The notes under the pieces: model-generated | What the model was told of the DNA's origin: nothing | Seen by the model: the letters and a program-made list of their open reading frames with translations, nothing else | Databases searched by the model: none | Shown here: piece after piece, positions 44,263 through 55,330 of the stretch | Layout of the letters: every line of letters begins with the position of its first letter | How positions within the stretch are numbered: the first letter of the stretch is position 1 | Made by a program: the position numbers and the translations under genes | NCBI RefSeq assembly: GCF_030411995.1 | Contig: NZ_JASNRC010000003.1 | Span: 186,001-250,000, forward strand | Length of the DNA stretch: 64,000 nucleotides | From: Massilia sp. YIM B02769 | GTDB taxonomy: Bacteria; Pseudomonadota; Gammaproteobacteria; Burkholderiales; Burkholderiaceae_D | Reading direction: 5' to 3'

Positions 44263-44931
44263 TTACGCCAGTACTTTTTTCAGCCAGGCCGAGATGTCCT
44301 GGACTTCCTCGAAACACAGCGAATGCTGCATCGCGTATTCATGCCACTCGACCTGGTAGCCAAGGCCCTTGACCACGTCGCGCGACTGCTCGGCGCGGAT
44401 GAAGGGCACCACGTGGTCCTGGCGGCCGTGCGCCATGAACACCGGGGTATCGATGCTTTGTTCGCTGCGCTCGTGCGCCACCTTGTCGGCCAGCGGCAGG
44501 TAGCCCGACAGGCACAGCATGCCGGCCAGCTTTTCCGGGTGGCGCATGCCGGTCTGCAGGGTCATGGCGCAGCCTTGCGAGAAGCCGGCCAGGATGATCT
44601 TCGAGGCCGGAATGCCGCGCGCCTTTTCGCGTGCGATCAGGGCTTCCACATCGCGCTGCGAGTCGCGCAGGCCGGTTTCGTCTTCGCGCCGCGTGAGTTC
44701 GGCGCCGGTGATGTCGTACCAGGCGCGCATGACGTAGCCGCCGTTCACCGTCACCGGGATCGTCTTCGCATGCGGGAAGACGAAGCGGATGCCGGGCAGG
44801 CCCTTCAGGTCGAGTTCGCGCACCAGCGGCACGAAGTCGTTGCCGTCGGCGCCCAGGCCGTGCAGCCAGATGATCGCGGCCGTCGGGTTCGGCGCGGTTT
44901 CGATTTCGATGTTTTGCAGCAGGTCGCTCAT
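44263..44931 (-). CDS. Phospholipase/carboxylesterase, alpha/beta hydrolase
   Basis: 222 aa, one domain. Nucleophile elbow GFSQGCAM (S118), oxyanion LHGLGADGNDF near residue 24, Asp in MAHGRQDHVVP and the catalytic His in WHEYAMQHSLCFEE. This is the acyl-protein thioesterase/carboxylesterase family (EstB-like). Cytoplasmic with no signal. Directly follows mog (28 bp) in the same direction, so the two may be co-transcribed. Ends at a strong terminator. Confidence 0.92.
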   Translation of the reverse strand: MSDLLQNIEIETAPNPTAAIIWLHGLGADGNDFVPLVRELDLKGLPGIRFVFPHAKTIPVTVNGGYVMRAWYDITGAELTRREDETGLRDSQRDVEALIAREKARGIPASKIILAGFSQGCAMTLQTGMRHPEKLAGMLCLSGYLPLADKVAHERSEQSIDTPVFMAHGRQDHVVPFIRAEQSRDVVKGLGYQVEWHEYAMQHSLCFEEVQDISAWLKKVLA

Positions 44932-44959
44932 GCGGGTCTCAGGTTAAGCAGAGTCAGGG

Positions 44960-45592
44960 TTAGGCGGAAGCGGGGGCAGGGCGCTGGGCGTTCTTCGGCC
45001 GCCAGGCCTTCGTGATGGCCGGATCGGTTTCCATGTAGGGACCGCCGATCAGGTCGATGCAATACGGGACGGCGGCGAAGATGCCGTTCACGAGCACCTT
45101 GCCGTCGGCATCCTTCAGGCCTTCCAGGGTTTCCTTGATGGCTTTCGGCTGGCCCGGCAGGTTCATGATCAGGGCCGCATGGTCCTCGGTTTCGCGGATC
45201 ACGGCCACTTGGCGCGACAGGATCGCGGTCGGCACAAAGGCCAGGCTCACCTGGCGCATTTGCTCGCCGAAGCCCGGCATTTCCTTGGTGCCGACAGCCA
45301 GCGTGGCCTCGGGCGTGACGTCGCGCCGCGCCGGGCCGGTACCGCCGGTGGTCAGCACCAGGTGGCAGCCGGTCACGTCGACCAGCTCGACCAGGGTCTT
45401 TTCGATCTGCGCGCGTTCGTCCGGGATCAGGCGCGGCTCGATGCGGTAGGGCGTGGTGAGGGCGGCGGCCAGCCAGTCCTGCAGCGCCGGGATGCCCTTG
45501 TCTTCGTACACGCCGCCGCTGGCGCGGTCGGAGACCGAGACCAGGCCGATCACCAGTTCCACTTCCTTACTCGTCTGCAGGCTCGTCGTCAT
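44960..45592 (-). CDS. mog: Molybdopterin adenylyltransferase
   Basis: 210 aa, MogA/MoaB fold. IGLVSVSDRASGGVYEDKGIPALQDWL start, LTTGGTGPARRDVTPEAT with the conserved TGGTG loop, and the MPGFGEQMRQVS motif are characteristic. It activates molybdopterin by adenylation before metal insertion. Overlaps the 3' end of yjgA by 26 bp. The C-terminal TKAWRPKNAQRPAPASA tail is longer than in E. coli Mog (195 aa). Confidence 0.93.
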   Translation of the reverse strand: MTTSLQTSKEVELVIGLVSVSDRASGGVYEDKGIPALQDWLAAALTTPYRIEPRLIPDERAQIEKTLVELVDVTGCHLVLTTGGTGPARRDVTPEATLAVGTKEMPGFGEQMRQVSLAFVPTAILSRQVAVIRETEDHAALIMNLPGQPKAIKETLEGLKDADGKVLVNGIFAAVPYCIDLIGGPYMETDPAITKAWRPKNAQRPAPASA

Positions 45593-46169
45593 CGGTGTCC
45601 TCGCTGGCGGCCTTCTTGCCTTCCTTGTCCTGCTTGGCCAGGTCCTTCAGGATCTGGAACAGTTCGCGGTAGGCTTTCGGCGGCTTGGATTCGGCCTGCT
45701 CCTTGCGCGCATTGCGGATCAGGGTGCGCAGGTGCTGCACGTCGAGTTCCGGGTGCTCGGTCAGCAGGTCGGTCAGGGCCTTGTCGTCGGTCAGCAGCTT
45801 TTCGCGGCGGCGTTCCAGCGCGTGCAGGGCGGCGGTTTCCGCCTTCGAGGCGCCTTTCCAGCTGTCGATGGTGCGCTGGATGACAGCCACTTCTTCTTCC
45901 GACAGGGTGCGCATCATCTTGCCGACGTATTGCAGCTGGCGGCGGCGGCCTTCGTGGTTGGTGATGGTCTGGCACATCAGGATCGCGTCCTTCACCTCGT
46001 CGGGCATCGGCACGCGCTTGACGCGGTCGCGCGGCTCGGCGACGAGCTGGGCGCCGAGCTTTTGCAGCTCGTCCATCTGGCGCTTCAGTTCGGACTTGGA
46101 AGGGCGTTCGTATTCTTGCTCGAACTCGCTGGACTGGAAGCCAACGGCGCCGCGGTTTGCATTAGGCAT
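45567..46169 (-). CDS. yjgA: Ribosome-associated protein YjgA (DarP, DUF615)
   Basis: 200 aa, DUF615. RPSKSELKRQMDELQKLGAQLVAEPRDRVKRVPMPDEVKDAILMCQTITNHEGRRRQLQYVGKMMR is diagnostic for this family, which associates with the 50S subunit late in assembly. The C terminus is acidic (SEDTDDDEPADE). Stop overlaps the mog start. Divergent from pmbA. Confidence 0.92.
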   Translation of the reverse strand: MPNANRGAVGFQSSEFEQEYERPSKSELKRQMDELQKLGAQLVAEPRDRVKRVPMPDEVKDAILMCQTITNHEGRRRQLQYVGKMMRTLSEEEVAVIQRTIDSWKGASKAETAALHALERRREKLLTDDKALTDLLTEHPELDVQHLRTLIRNARKEQAESKPPKAYRELFQILKDLAKQDKEGKKAASEDTDDDEPADE

Positions 46170-46262
46170 GATATGGATGATTTGATTGGCACTGGGCCGA
46201 TCAGTGAAAACAGTAAACGGCTGCTATGATAACTGTTTTAGGGCTCGCTACGAAAAACACAC
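46170..46262. promoter_or_regulatory. Divergent promoter region yjgA / pmbA with an 8-bp dyad
   Basis: AAAACAGT (46207-46214) and ACTGTTTT (46232-46239) are perfect inverted repeats separated by 17 bases that contain a TATGAT -10 box (46225-46230) for the rightward gene. The pmbA ATG is at 46263. The dyad brackets the -10 region, so a regulator binding both halves could block it. No consensus -35 is seen. Confidence 0.4.
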
Positions 46263-47615
46263 ATGAACGACTCCGCTTTTACCCACACCCAGGACCAGTT
46301 GCGGGAACTGGCGCGCAACGTGCTGGCATTTGCCCGCGAATCGGGCGCCTCCGATGCCGCGGTGGAAATCAGCGAGGGTAGCGGACTGTCGGTATCAGTG
46401 CGCCGTGGCAAGATCGAGACCATCGAGCAAAACCGCGACAAGGGCATCGGCGTCACCGTGTACAGCGGCCAGCGCCGCGGCAACGCCAGCACCTCCGATT
46501 TCTCGGAAGCCTCGCTGAAGGCCACCGTGCAGGCGGCCTGGGACATCGCCCGCTTCACCGCCGAGGATGATGCCGCCGGCCTGCCCGACGCCGACATGCT
46601 GGAAATGAACCCGCGCGATTTGCGCCTGTGCTACCCGTGGCAGATCAGCACCGAGCAAGCCGTGGAACTGGCCCAGCGCTGCGAAAACGCGGCTTTTGAG
46701 GTCGACCCGCGCATCAGCAACAGCGAAGGCGCCAGCGTCTACGTGCAGCAGTCGCATTTCGTGGCGGCCAACTCGCGCGGCTTCATCGGCGGCTACCCGT
46801 TCTCGCGCCACACCATGTCGGTGGCGCCGATCGCCGGCAAGGGCAACAAGATGCAGCGCGACGACTGGTACACCTCGGCGCGCGACCCGAAGAAACTGGC
46901 CAATCCCGAGGCAGTCGGCCGCTACGCCGCCGAACGCGCCCTGGCGCGCCTGAATGCGCGCAAGCTCGACACCCGCACCTGCCCGGTGCTGTTCGAGGCG
47001 CCGCTGGCCGCCGGCCTGCTGGGCGCTTTCGTGCAGGCGGTGTCGGGCGGTTCGCTGTACCGCAAGTCGACCTTCCTGCTCGATACCCTGGGCATGCAGG
47101 TCTTCCCGGACCACATCCAGATCGTCGAAGACCCGCACCTGATCGGCGAAGTCGGCTCTTCGCCCTTCGACGAAGAAGGTGTGCGCACGGTGCGGCGCAA
47201 GGTGATCGAGAACGGCGTCTTGCAGGGTTACTTCCTGTCGTCGTACTCGGCGCGTAAACTCGGCATGCAAACCACGGGGAATGCCGGCGGTTCGCACAAC
47301 CTGTCGATCACGTCGGATGACACCAAGCGTGCCGATACCTTCGAGGGCATGCTGCGCAAGATGGGCACCGGCCTGCTGGTCACCGAGTTGATGGGGCAGG
47401 GCGTGAACTACGTCACCGGCGATTATTCGCGCGGCGCCTCGGGCTACTGGGTCGAGAATGGCGTGATCCAGTATCCGGTGGAAGAGATCACGATTGCCGG
47501 CAACATGCGCGAGATGTTCCAGCAGATCGTCGGCGTCGGCAACGACGTGCTGGCGCGCGGGAACAAGTCGACCGGGTCGATCCTGATCGAAAAGATGGTT
47601 ATTGCGGGCAGCTGA
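46263..47615 (+). CDS. pmbA: Metalloprotease PmbA/TldE
   Basis: 450 aa, PmbA/TldE. SVSVRRGKIETIEQNRDKGIGVTVYSGQRRGNASTSDFS, SGGSLYRKSTFLLDTLGMQVFP and the C-terminal GASGYWVENGVIQYPVEEITIAGNM are signatures. With TldD it forms the TldD/E protease that trims some peptides and degrades the CcdA antitoxin; TldD is not in the window. The TldE subunit itself lacks the zinc HExxxH of TldD, as here. Divergent from yjgA, followed by a small gene after 10 bp. Confidence 0.95.
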   Translation: MNDSAFTHTQDQLRELARNVLAFARESGASDAAVEISEGSGLSVSVRRGKIETIEQNRDKGIGVTVYSGQRRGNASTSDFSEASLKATVQAAWDIARFTAEDDAAGLPDADMLEMNPRDLRLCYPWQISTEQAVELAQRCENAAFEVDPRISNSEGASVYVQQSHFVAANSRGFIGGYPFSRHTMSVAPIAGKGNKMQRDDWYTSARDPKKLANPEAVGRYAAERALARLNARKLDTRTCPVLFEAPLAAGLLGAFVQAVSGGSLYRKSTFLLDTLGMQVFPDHIQIVEDPHLIGEVGSSPFDEEGVRTVRRKVIENGVLQGYFLSSYSARKLGMQTTGNAGGSHNLSITSDDTKRADTFEGMLRKMGTGLLVTELMGQGVNYVTGDYSRGASGYWVENGVIQYPVEEITIAGNMREMFQQIVGVGNDVLARGNKSTGSILIEKMVIAGS

Positions 47616-47625
47616 GGAGTCTTAG

Positions 47626-47865
47626 ATGAGCAAATTCGTCCGTATCGACAAGGAAAACAACCCGAAGAAGGCGCAGCTGCTGAACCTCGACCTGGTGGCA
47701 TCGGTCGAGCTGGCGCCGCAATCCGACCTGCTCAGCTCCGCCGACGAGAAGCGCGTGTATGCCAGCTGCCTGGCGCATGACAAGACGGTGATTGCGACCG
47801 TGCATTTCGATTCGATCGAAGATGCGCATGCGTGGGTGGAGAAGCACCTGGGTGTGCAGCTGTAA
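47626..47865 (+). CDS. Small conserved protein of unknown function (79 aa)
   Basis: 79 aa (MSKFVRIDKENNPKKAQLLN and onward, ending HAWVEKHLGVQL). GAGGAGTC lies upstream of the ATG, and it follows pmbA by 10 bp, so it is probably co-transcribed. It resembles the short single-domain proteins found beside ribosome or protease genes but I cannot name a family. The 282 bases downstream hold only REP repeats. Confidence 0.6.
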   Translation: MSKFVRIDKENNPKKAQLLNLDLVASVELAPQSDLLSSADEKRVYASCLAHDKTVIATVHFDSIEDAHAWVEKHLGVQL

Positions 47866-47898
47866 TCTAGTGGATTAACGCGCGGACGGGCGGCAGAC

Positions 47899-48113
47899 CG
47901 TAGCGTGGGCCGGGCCGCGCTAGGCACCCCGTGCCCACGCTGTTACGTGCGCATCCTTTTCGCGTTGGTCGGGACTTATCGCCCGCTAACGCCGAACCAG
48001 GAAACGAACGTCACATTGGATTTTCGTCCGTCGCATGCCGTGCGGGCGATACCTTACCGTACGTGACTCCAGATACGTACGTACCGCGTGGGCACGGAGT
48101 GCCCACCGTACGG
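47899..48113. repeat. REP-like inverted pair, left unit degenerate
   Basis: Left unit 47899-47943 is decayed (CCGTAGCGTGGGC head, insertion, GGCACCCCGTGCCCACGC tail). Right unit 48084-48113 is intact and inverted: CCGCGTGGGCAC, GGA loop, GTGCCCACCGTACGG. They lie in the convergent gap between the small 79-aa gene and the histidine kinase. The spacer has no gene. Confidence 0.8.
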
Positions 48114-48147
48114 GAAGCGTCAACGAGAGTAAATCGCCGCGGGCGAG

Positions 48148-49840
<1,693 letters not shown>

Positions 49841-49860
<20 letters not shown>

Positions 49861-51361
49861 TCGTGGTCATCATCGGCGTGACGCCGCGATAGGTCGGCAG
49901 GCCGGTCAGCACGCCCTCGAAGCCTTCGAGCGGCGCGCCGATGCGCACGCCTTCGTGGCTCAATTGCAGCTCATGGATGGTCAGGGCGTGGGTCGCGGTG
50001 CGGCTCTTGATGACGGTGAGGGCGCGGCGCAGGCGGCCGTTGGCTTCGAAGAAGCGCAGCAGCACGGTGGTGTCGGACAGGTAGCTCAGGTCGACGTCGC
50101 TGCGCACTTCGCCGATCAGGCCATGCTGGCCCAGCACCAGCACCGTGGTCACGCCCTGCTGGTTCAGGTAGGACAGCAGCTCGTGCATCTGCAGGGTCAG
50201 GTACTGCTCGCCCGGCATCGCCTGCAGGTAGGCGTTCAGGCTGTCGATGACGATGAAGCGCACGCCGTGCTGCTCGACCGCGTCGCGCAGCATCTGGGCG
50301 AATTCGCCGGGCGAGAGCTCGGCCGGGTCGATGTGGGTCATGCGCAGCTGGCCGCTGTCGGCATACGGGCGCAGGTCCATGCCGAGCGACTTGTTGCGGG
50401 CAAAGAAAGTGCCCAGGCCTTCGTCGAACAGGTAGAACGAGGCCTTTTCGCCGCGCTCGAGCGCCGCCAGCAGGCAGCGCACCGAGAGCGTGGTCTTGCC
50501 GATGCCGGACGGGCCCACCATCAGGGTATTCGTGCCGCGCGCCAGGCCGCCGCCGAGCAGGGCGTCGAAACTGTCGGCGCCGGTCGGGCTGATGGCGGGC
50601 GTGAAGTCGCGCATGTGCTCGGACGCCACCAGGCGCGGATACATGACGATGCCGCCGGTATCGAGGGCGTAGTCGTGGAAGCCGCCGCGGAAGCGGATGC
50701 CGCGCATCTTGAGGATGTTCACGCGGCGGCGCTCCTTGCCGAATTCCTTGGCGATCTGCTCCAGGCTGATCACGCCGTGGGCGATGCTGTGCAGGTGCTG
50801 GTCCGAGGTGGAACTCGATTTATCGTCGAGCAGCAGCACGGTGCAGGCGCGCGAGGCGAAGAACTGCTTCAGGGCCAGGATCTGGCGCCGGTAGCGCAGC
50901 GGGTTCTGGGCCAGCAGGCGCATTTCCGACATGCTGTCGAAGACCACGCGCACCGGTTTCAGGCTGTCTACCTCGTTCATCACGTTGCGTGTGGTTTCGT
51001 TCAGCTCGACTTCCGACGGGTGGAACACCGACTGCTGGGAATCGAGGTCGAGGTCGCCGTCGCTGGCCAGTTCGTGGATCGCCAGGCCGTCGAGGGTCCA
51101 GCCGTGGGTGGCGGCCACTGCTTTCAGTTCGTCCGCCGTTTCCGACAGGGTGATGTACAGGCCGCTCTCACCGCGCTTGAGGCCGTCGAGCAGGAATTGC
51201 AGGCCGAGGGTAGTCTTGCCGGTGCCAGGCGTGCCCTCGACCAGGTAGACCCGCTGCGGGGTCAGGCCGCCGCCGAGGATGTCGTCGAGGCCGGGGATGC
51301 CGGTCGACATGCGTTCGGAGGAGGGGGACGGCGCGCTCTGCGCCGAAGTTGCGGTAGTCAT
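49841..51361 (-). CDS. KaiC-like double-domain ATPase
   Basis: 506 aa with two RecA/KaiC modules. First: GIPGLDDILGGGL, Walker A GTPGTGKT (residues 43-50), ITLSETADEL and LHSIAHGVISLEQIAKEFGKERRRVNILKMRG. Second: SFDALLGGGLARGTNTLMVGPSGIGKTTLSVRCLLAALERGEKASFYLFDEG. At the position of the KaiC phosphosites S431/T432 the sequence reads SY in DLSYLSDTTVLL, so the serine is kept and the threonine is replaced (alignment by eye). No kaiA or kaiB is in the window. Paired with a hybrid kinase, as in KaiC-like signalling units of non-cyanobacteria. Confidence 0.88.
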
Positions 51362-51541
51362 GGAACGGCCTGTTTAGCTGGAGGCGCGCCGCGTCGCTGC
51401 GGCAGATGCCTACCAAAAGTGATGGTGATGCCGGATACCGGCATTACCGATCGTGCCATTATAAAACGCTTCGACCAGCTGCCCGGTCCGCATACCTTGC
51501 CTGACGTCCACAAAGCAGGTCTTGTGCGGATTTCCAACATG

Positions 51542-51775
51542 TCAGGCCGCGTCGCGGCGCGCCAGGCGCTGGCCATGGATGCCCCATCTGACGTCGGCGC
51601 CGTCGACGCTGGCGCGCAGGACCCAACCGGTGCCAACCTTCTCGACCGTGACATCGGTCTCGAGTTCCCGAGCGACCTTGTCGGCCCAGCCCTGGGCAGC
51701 GCCGCGGCCCTTGAACAGTTCTTCGCCCTGATACACGACGGTGGCATCGAATACGGGTGCTGCGAATACGGACAT
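51542..51775 (-). CDS. Small protein of unknown function (77 aa)
   Basis: 77 aa starting MSVFAAPVFDATVVYQGEELFKGRGAA, mixed alpha/beta by composition, with no motif I know. AGGAACAACGCAC precedes the ATG at 51775. It lies between the KaiC-like gene and the M14 peptidase, both in the same direction, with a terminator just upstream. The frame is open to 51901 but no better start is there. Confidence 0.6.
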   Translation of the reverse strand: MSVFAAPVFDATVVYQGEELFKGRGAAQGWADKVARELETDVTVEKVGTGWVLRASVDGADVRWGIHGQRLARRDAA

Positions 51776-51794
51776 GTGCGTTGTTCCTGAAGGT

Positions 51795-51820
51795 GAAAAA
51801 ATGCCCCGGCGAGCGGGGCA
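51795..51820 (-). terminator. Terminator of the M14 peptidase gene
   Basis: On the minus strand GCCCC and GGGGC arms (51815-51819 and 51803-51807) form a hairpin TGCCCCGCTCGCCGGGGCA followed by TTTTTT (51800-51795). It lies just past the peptidase stop at 51828. Confidence 0.8.
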
Positions 51821-51827
51821 TGGTGGA

Positions 51828-52961
51828 TTACTTGAATGCGCGGATCGCCTGCAGCACCGGCTGCAGCACGGCTGCGCCCAGGCGGGCACTGCGCGCGCCA
51901 TCCCAGCCCACTTGCGGGTCCGGGTCGTTGGCGTTGTCCTTGAACGGCAGTTCCAGGGTCAGCGACAGGCAGCCGAAGGCGTGGGTGATGTGCGGCGAGC
52001 CCATGGTCAGGGTCTCTTCCGAATAGGGCGTTTCGCCGTAGCCGTGCACGTCCTGGAAGTCCGGGCTGGCGATCATGAAGTCGTCGCTGAAGCGCTTCTG
52101 CGCGGCGGCCTGCTCGGGCGTGAAGTTCGGCAGCGATTCGCTGCCGGCCACGAACACGTAGGGCAGGCCTTCGTCGCCGTGCACGTCGAGGCAGAGGTCG
52201 ACGCCGGTGTCAATCATCTTCTGCTTGACCAGGAAGACTTCCGGGCTGCGCTCCATGGTCGGGTTCAGCCATTCGCGGTTCAGGTTGGCGCCGGCGGCGT
52301 TGGTGCGCAGGTTGCCGCGGACGGAACCGTCCGGATTCATGTTCGGCACCACGTAGAACACGCTTTCCTTCAGCAGCTGGCGGCCGAACGGATGGGCCGG
52401 GTCGAGCAGGGCGTCGAGCATGCCTTCGACGAACCATTCGGCCATGGTTTCGCCCGGGTGCTGGCGCGCGATGACCCAGACTTTTTTCTTGCCTTCGGCT
52501 GGTTCGCCGATGACCAGCATGTTCAGGTCGCGGCCGTCGACGGTCGAACCCAGGTCGAGCATGCGCACGTTTTCGCTCATCTGGGCGCGGTCGAGCAGCT
52601 CCAGGTGGCGTTCCCACGAATACGGTTCGAAGTAGGCGTAGTAGACGCTGTCCATGCCCGGGGTGTGCTCGATGGTCATCACCTGGCCGTCGTACGAGGT
52701 CGGCACGCGGAACCAGTTGACGCGGTCGTAGCTGGCCATCGCGTTGTAGCCTTCCCAGCCGGCCGGATAGGCGGCCTGGCCGGCGTTCAGCAGGCGGATC
52801 GTGCACGGCTCGCCTTGCGCGCCCTGCAGGCGGAAGTAGAACCACTGCGTGATGTCGGCGTGCGAATCCTTGCGGATGTTCAGGTCGATGGCGTTCGCGC
52901 TCGTGGCGTTCACGACCTCGATGGCGCCAGCGTCGAACTGGCTGCTGATCTTGATAGACAT
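51828..52961 (-). CDS. M14-family metallocarboxypeptidase (cytosolic carboxypeptidase-like)
   Basis: 377 aa. The first 120 residues are the beta-sandwich N domain typical of cytosolic CCP/Nna1-type bacterial carboxypeptidases (ISSQFDAGAIEVVNAT through YFRLQGAQGEPCTIRLLNAGQAAYPAGWEGY). Zinc ligands are H168 and E171 in ARQHPGETMAEWF and H261 in LDVHGDEGLPYVF; NPDGSVRGNLRTNAAGANLNREW binds the substrate carboxylate, and the catalytic Glu is in SLTLELPFKDN. It removes C-terminal residues from peptides. Start at the ATG at 52961 with AGGACACACC upstream. No signal peptide, so cytoplasmic. Confidence 0.88.
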   Translation of the reverse strand: MSIKISSQFDAGAIEVVNATSANAIDLNIRKDSHADITQWFYFRLQGAQGEPCTIRLLNAGQAAYPAGWEGYNAMASYDRVNWFRVPTSYDGQVMTIEHTPGMDSVYYAYFEPYSWERHLELLDRAQMSENVRMLDLGSTVDGRDLNMLVIGEPAEGKKKVWVIARQHPGETMAEWFVEGMLDALLDPAHPFGRQLLKESVFYVVPNMNPDGSVRGNLRTNAAGANLNREWLNPTMERSPEVFLVKQKMIDTGVDLCLDVHGDEGLPYVFVAGSESLPNFTPEQAAAQKRFSDDFMIASPDFQDVHGYGETPYSEETLTMGSPHITHAFGCLSLTLELPFKDNANDPDPQVGWDGARSARLGAAVLQPVLQAIRAFK

Positions 52962-53003
52962 GGTGTGTCCTGGTTGATGGCGTAAAGCCGAGATCATACT
53001 CGC

Positions 53004-53258
53004 TTATCGGTGGGTTCGAGAACCCACCATGCGGTGCCGATGATCATGCGATGACACAGCGTGGACTCGGGAGTCCACCCTACAAAGGCAGGGGTTCGTA
53101 GGGTGGACACTTGTGTCCACGCGGTATGGTACAGATGCGAACCCGCGATGCATGCCCCGGATCATTACGCGGTGACATTGGTGGGTTCAAGAACCCACCC
53201 TACAAAACCCGGCACGTTGAGCCAAACCGGTAGGGTGGGTTCTCGAACCCACCATTCG
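53004..53258. repeat. Five-unit REP-like array with four different paired cores
   Basis: Units: 53004-53034 plus (GGTGGGTTC, loop GA, GAACCCACC), 53057-53083 minus (GTGGACTC, loop GG, GAGTCCAC), 53098-53124 plus (GTAG head, GTGGACAC, loop TT, GTGTCCAC), 53180-53203 minus (GGTGGGTTC, loop AA, GAACCCACC), 53230-53258 plus (GTAG head, GGTGGGTTC, loop TC, GAACCCACC). All stems are perfect. They fill the 306-bp gap between paaX and the M14 peptidase; no gene is seen there. Confidence 0.85.
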
Positions 53259-53267
53259 ATACGACGA

Positions 53268-54248
53268 TCAACCCCGCAACCCGCCAAACCGCTGGTAAAA
53301 CGCTTCATCTGCGCTTGGCGCCGCTTCATCCTCGCGTCGCAACACCGCATCGATATGCACCTCGGCCTGCTGCGCCACGCGCACATAAATCGCGCGCGCC
53401 ACTTCGTAAGCATCCGACCCCGGCCACGGATCCGGCAACAACTCGACCGGCAACAGCGGATCGTGCAATTGCAGCCTTCGGTAAGCGTGGATCAGCAGCG
53501 AGCGCATCGCAAACGCCGCCTCCGGCGCCACCTCGGCCCCATCCTTCAACAAGGCCAGCAGCGGCGAAAACTGCGCGATGAAGTCCCGGTAACCCTGGGC
53601 CACCGCGGTCAGATTCCAGCCTTCGCCCACAAGTTCCGCCAAGGGCCGCGACCCCACATCCGGCAACTCGCCCGCGCTCAAGGCAAACACCTTGCCGGCC
53701 GCACCCGTGCGTTGCAAGGCATCGGCCAGCCCCTCGATATCCCCGGCCGGGTGCGCCAACAAGCCCGGCCCCAGCATGGCAAAACCTTCCCACTGCAATT
53801 CCTTGCGTACCGCCGTCCTCAAATCGCCATCGATGCTGCCGTTCGGCGCCAGCAGCAAAGTCCAGCGCCCATCCCAGTGCAGGCCGGGCGGGGCGTAGAT
53901 GCGGCGGTCGGCGCGCTGGAAGCGCGGCAGGGACTTCGGATCGAACCCATACCGGCTGCGCCGTCCCTCACGGCTGGCCGTCAGCCAACCCTCCTGCACC
54001 AGGCGAAACACGCTGGTGCGCACCAGGCGGTCGGTCACGCCGAGCGGCCCCAGCAGCTCGATCAAGCTGCCCAGCCAAGCCGCGCCGCCGTGGGGCGCAA
54101 TCGCGTCGCCCATCACCGTCATGACCAGGGATTTCGAGCGCGGCGGATCGATGGCGAGGAAGTGGGCGATCCACTCGGGACTGGTCATTTGCTTCATGGA
54201 ATCGGAAAAACCTTGCTTCTCAATATGATTCAAAATTTTGGTGTACAT
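53268..54248 (-). CDS. paaX: Phenylacetic acid operon repressor PaaX
   Basis: 326 aa from the first ATG; an ATG at 54197 ([18 protein letters not shown]) is equally plausible and would give 309 aa. The PaaX N-terminal winged helix reads [65 protein letters not shown]. In E. coli PaaX represses the paa genes and is released by phenylacetyl-CoA. Divergent from paaA with 54 bp between starts, so it almost certainly controls that operon. Neither start has a clean ribosome site. Confidence 0.93.
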   Translation of the reverse strand: MYTKILNHIEKQGFSDSMKQMTSPEWIAHFLAIDPPRSKSLVMTVMGDAIAPHGGAAWLGSLIELLGPLGVTDRLVRTSVFRLVQEGWLTASREGRRSRYGFDPKSLPRFQRADRRIYAPPGLHWDGRWTLLLAPNGSIDGDLRTAVRKELQWEGFAMLGPGLLAHPAGDIEGLADALQRTGAAGKVFALSAGELPDVGSRPLAELVGEGWNLTAVAQGYRDFIAQFSPLLALLKDGAEVAPEAAFAMRSLLIHAYRRLQLHDPLLPVELLPDPWPGSDAYEVARAIYVRVAQQAEVHIDAVLRREDEAAPSADEAFYQRFGGLRG

Positions 54249-54302
54249 CTCGTTTTCTGTATCGTATTATGGCTTCACGATGTTTGCAATGGGAGACAGA
54301 CC
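54249..54302 (+). promoter_or_regulatory. paaX / paaA divergent promoter with candidate dyad
   Basis: A TATTAT -10 box at 54265-54270 faces paaA. The short dyad ATCGT-N11-ACGAT (54261-54265 and 54277-54281) overlaps it and could be a PaaX site. GGGAG lies 7 bases before the paaA ATG. No strong -35 is visible. Confidence 0.4.
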
Positions 54303-55292
54303 ATGTACGCACAGATGGTAGAAACGGGCCTCAAAAAGGTCCAGACAGAACAAGACATGAGTGCCGAGGAACAGGCGTTCCAGGCCCGTATCGACGAAGG
54401 CATCAAGATCGAAGCCAAGGACTGGATGCCCGAGGCCTACCGCAAGACCCTGATCCGCCAGATCTCCCAGCACGCGCACTCCGAGATCGTCGGCCAGCTG
54501 CCGGAAGGTAACTGGGTCACGCGCGCCCCGACGCTGAAACGCAAGTCGGTGCTGCTGGCGAAGATCCAGGACGAAGCCGGCCACGGCTTGTACCTGTACA
54601 GCGCCGCCGAAACCCTGGGCGTCTCGCGCGACGAACTGCTGGCCGCCCTGCATTCGGGCAAGGCCAAGTATTCGAGCATCTTCAATTACCCGACCCTGAG
54701 CTGGGCCGACATGGGCGCCATCGGCTGGCTGGTCGACGGCTCGGCCATCATCAACCAGATCCCGCTGTGCCGCTGCTCGTATGGTCCCTACGCCCGCGCC
54801 ATGGTCCGCGTCTGCAAGGAAGAATCCTTCCATGCACGCCAGGGCTACGACATCATGATGAGCCTCGCCAAGGGTACGCCCGAGCAGAAGGCCATGGCCC
54901 AGGACGCCCTGAACCGCTGGTGGTGGCCGTCGCTGATGATGTTCGGGCCTTCGGATGCCGAATCGGTGAACAGCGCGCAGTCGAGCAAATGGCGCATCAA
55001 GCTGTTCTCGAACGACGAACTGCGCCAGCGCATGGTCGACCAGACCGTGCCGCAAGCCGAATACCTGGGCCTGACCATCCCCGACCCCGACCTGAAGTTC
55101 AATGAAGAGACGGGCCACTACGAATTCGGCGAGATCGACTGGAGCGAATTCCACAACGTCCTGAAGGGCAACGGCCCCTGCAACCGCGAGCGCCTGCGCA
55201 CCCGCGTGACGGCCTGGGAAGACGGCGAATGGTTCCGCGACGCCCTGGTCGCCCACGCTGACAAGAAAGCCGCCAAGAAGGCAGCCGCGTAA
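54303..55292 (+). CDS. paaA: Phenylacetyl-CoA epoxidase subunit PaaA
   Basis: 329 aa, catalytic alpha subunit with the di-iron carboxylate centre: two four-helix bundle motifs including [17 protein letters not shown] and [13 protein letters not shown]. It oxidises phenylacetyl-CoA to the 1,2-epoxide. First gene of the paa operon. The lysine-rich C terminus ([11 protein letters not shown]) is typical. Followed not directly by paaB but by a REP unit. Confidence 0.97.
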   Translation: MYAQMVETGLKKVQTEQDMSAEEQAFQARIDEGIKIEAKDWMPEAYRKTLIRQISQHAHSEIVGQLPEGNWVTRAPTLKRKSVLLAKIQDEAGHGLYLYSAAETLGVSRDELLAALHSGKAKYSSIFNYPTLSWADMGAIGWLVDGSAIINQIPLCRCSYGPYARAMVRVCKEESFHARQGYDIMMSLAKGTPEQKAMAQDALNRWWWPSLMMFGPSDAESVNSAQSSKWRIKLFSNDELRQRMVDQTVPQAEYLGLTIPDPDLKFNEETGHYEFGEIDWSEFHNVLKGNGPCNRERLRTRVTAWEDGEWFRDALVAHADKKAAKKAAA

Positions 55293-55330
55293 AAACTGGA
55301 CGCGGCCCGAACCTGGGCCCGCGGCTCGAA

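Noticed and set aside
53061..54302. Plus-strand frame running through the paaX region into paaA
   Set aside because: The segment upstream of 54303 is the antisense of paaX; paaA begins at the ATG at 54303 with its own ribosome site.
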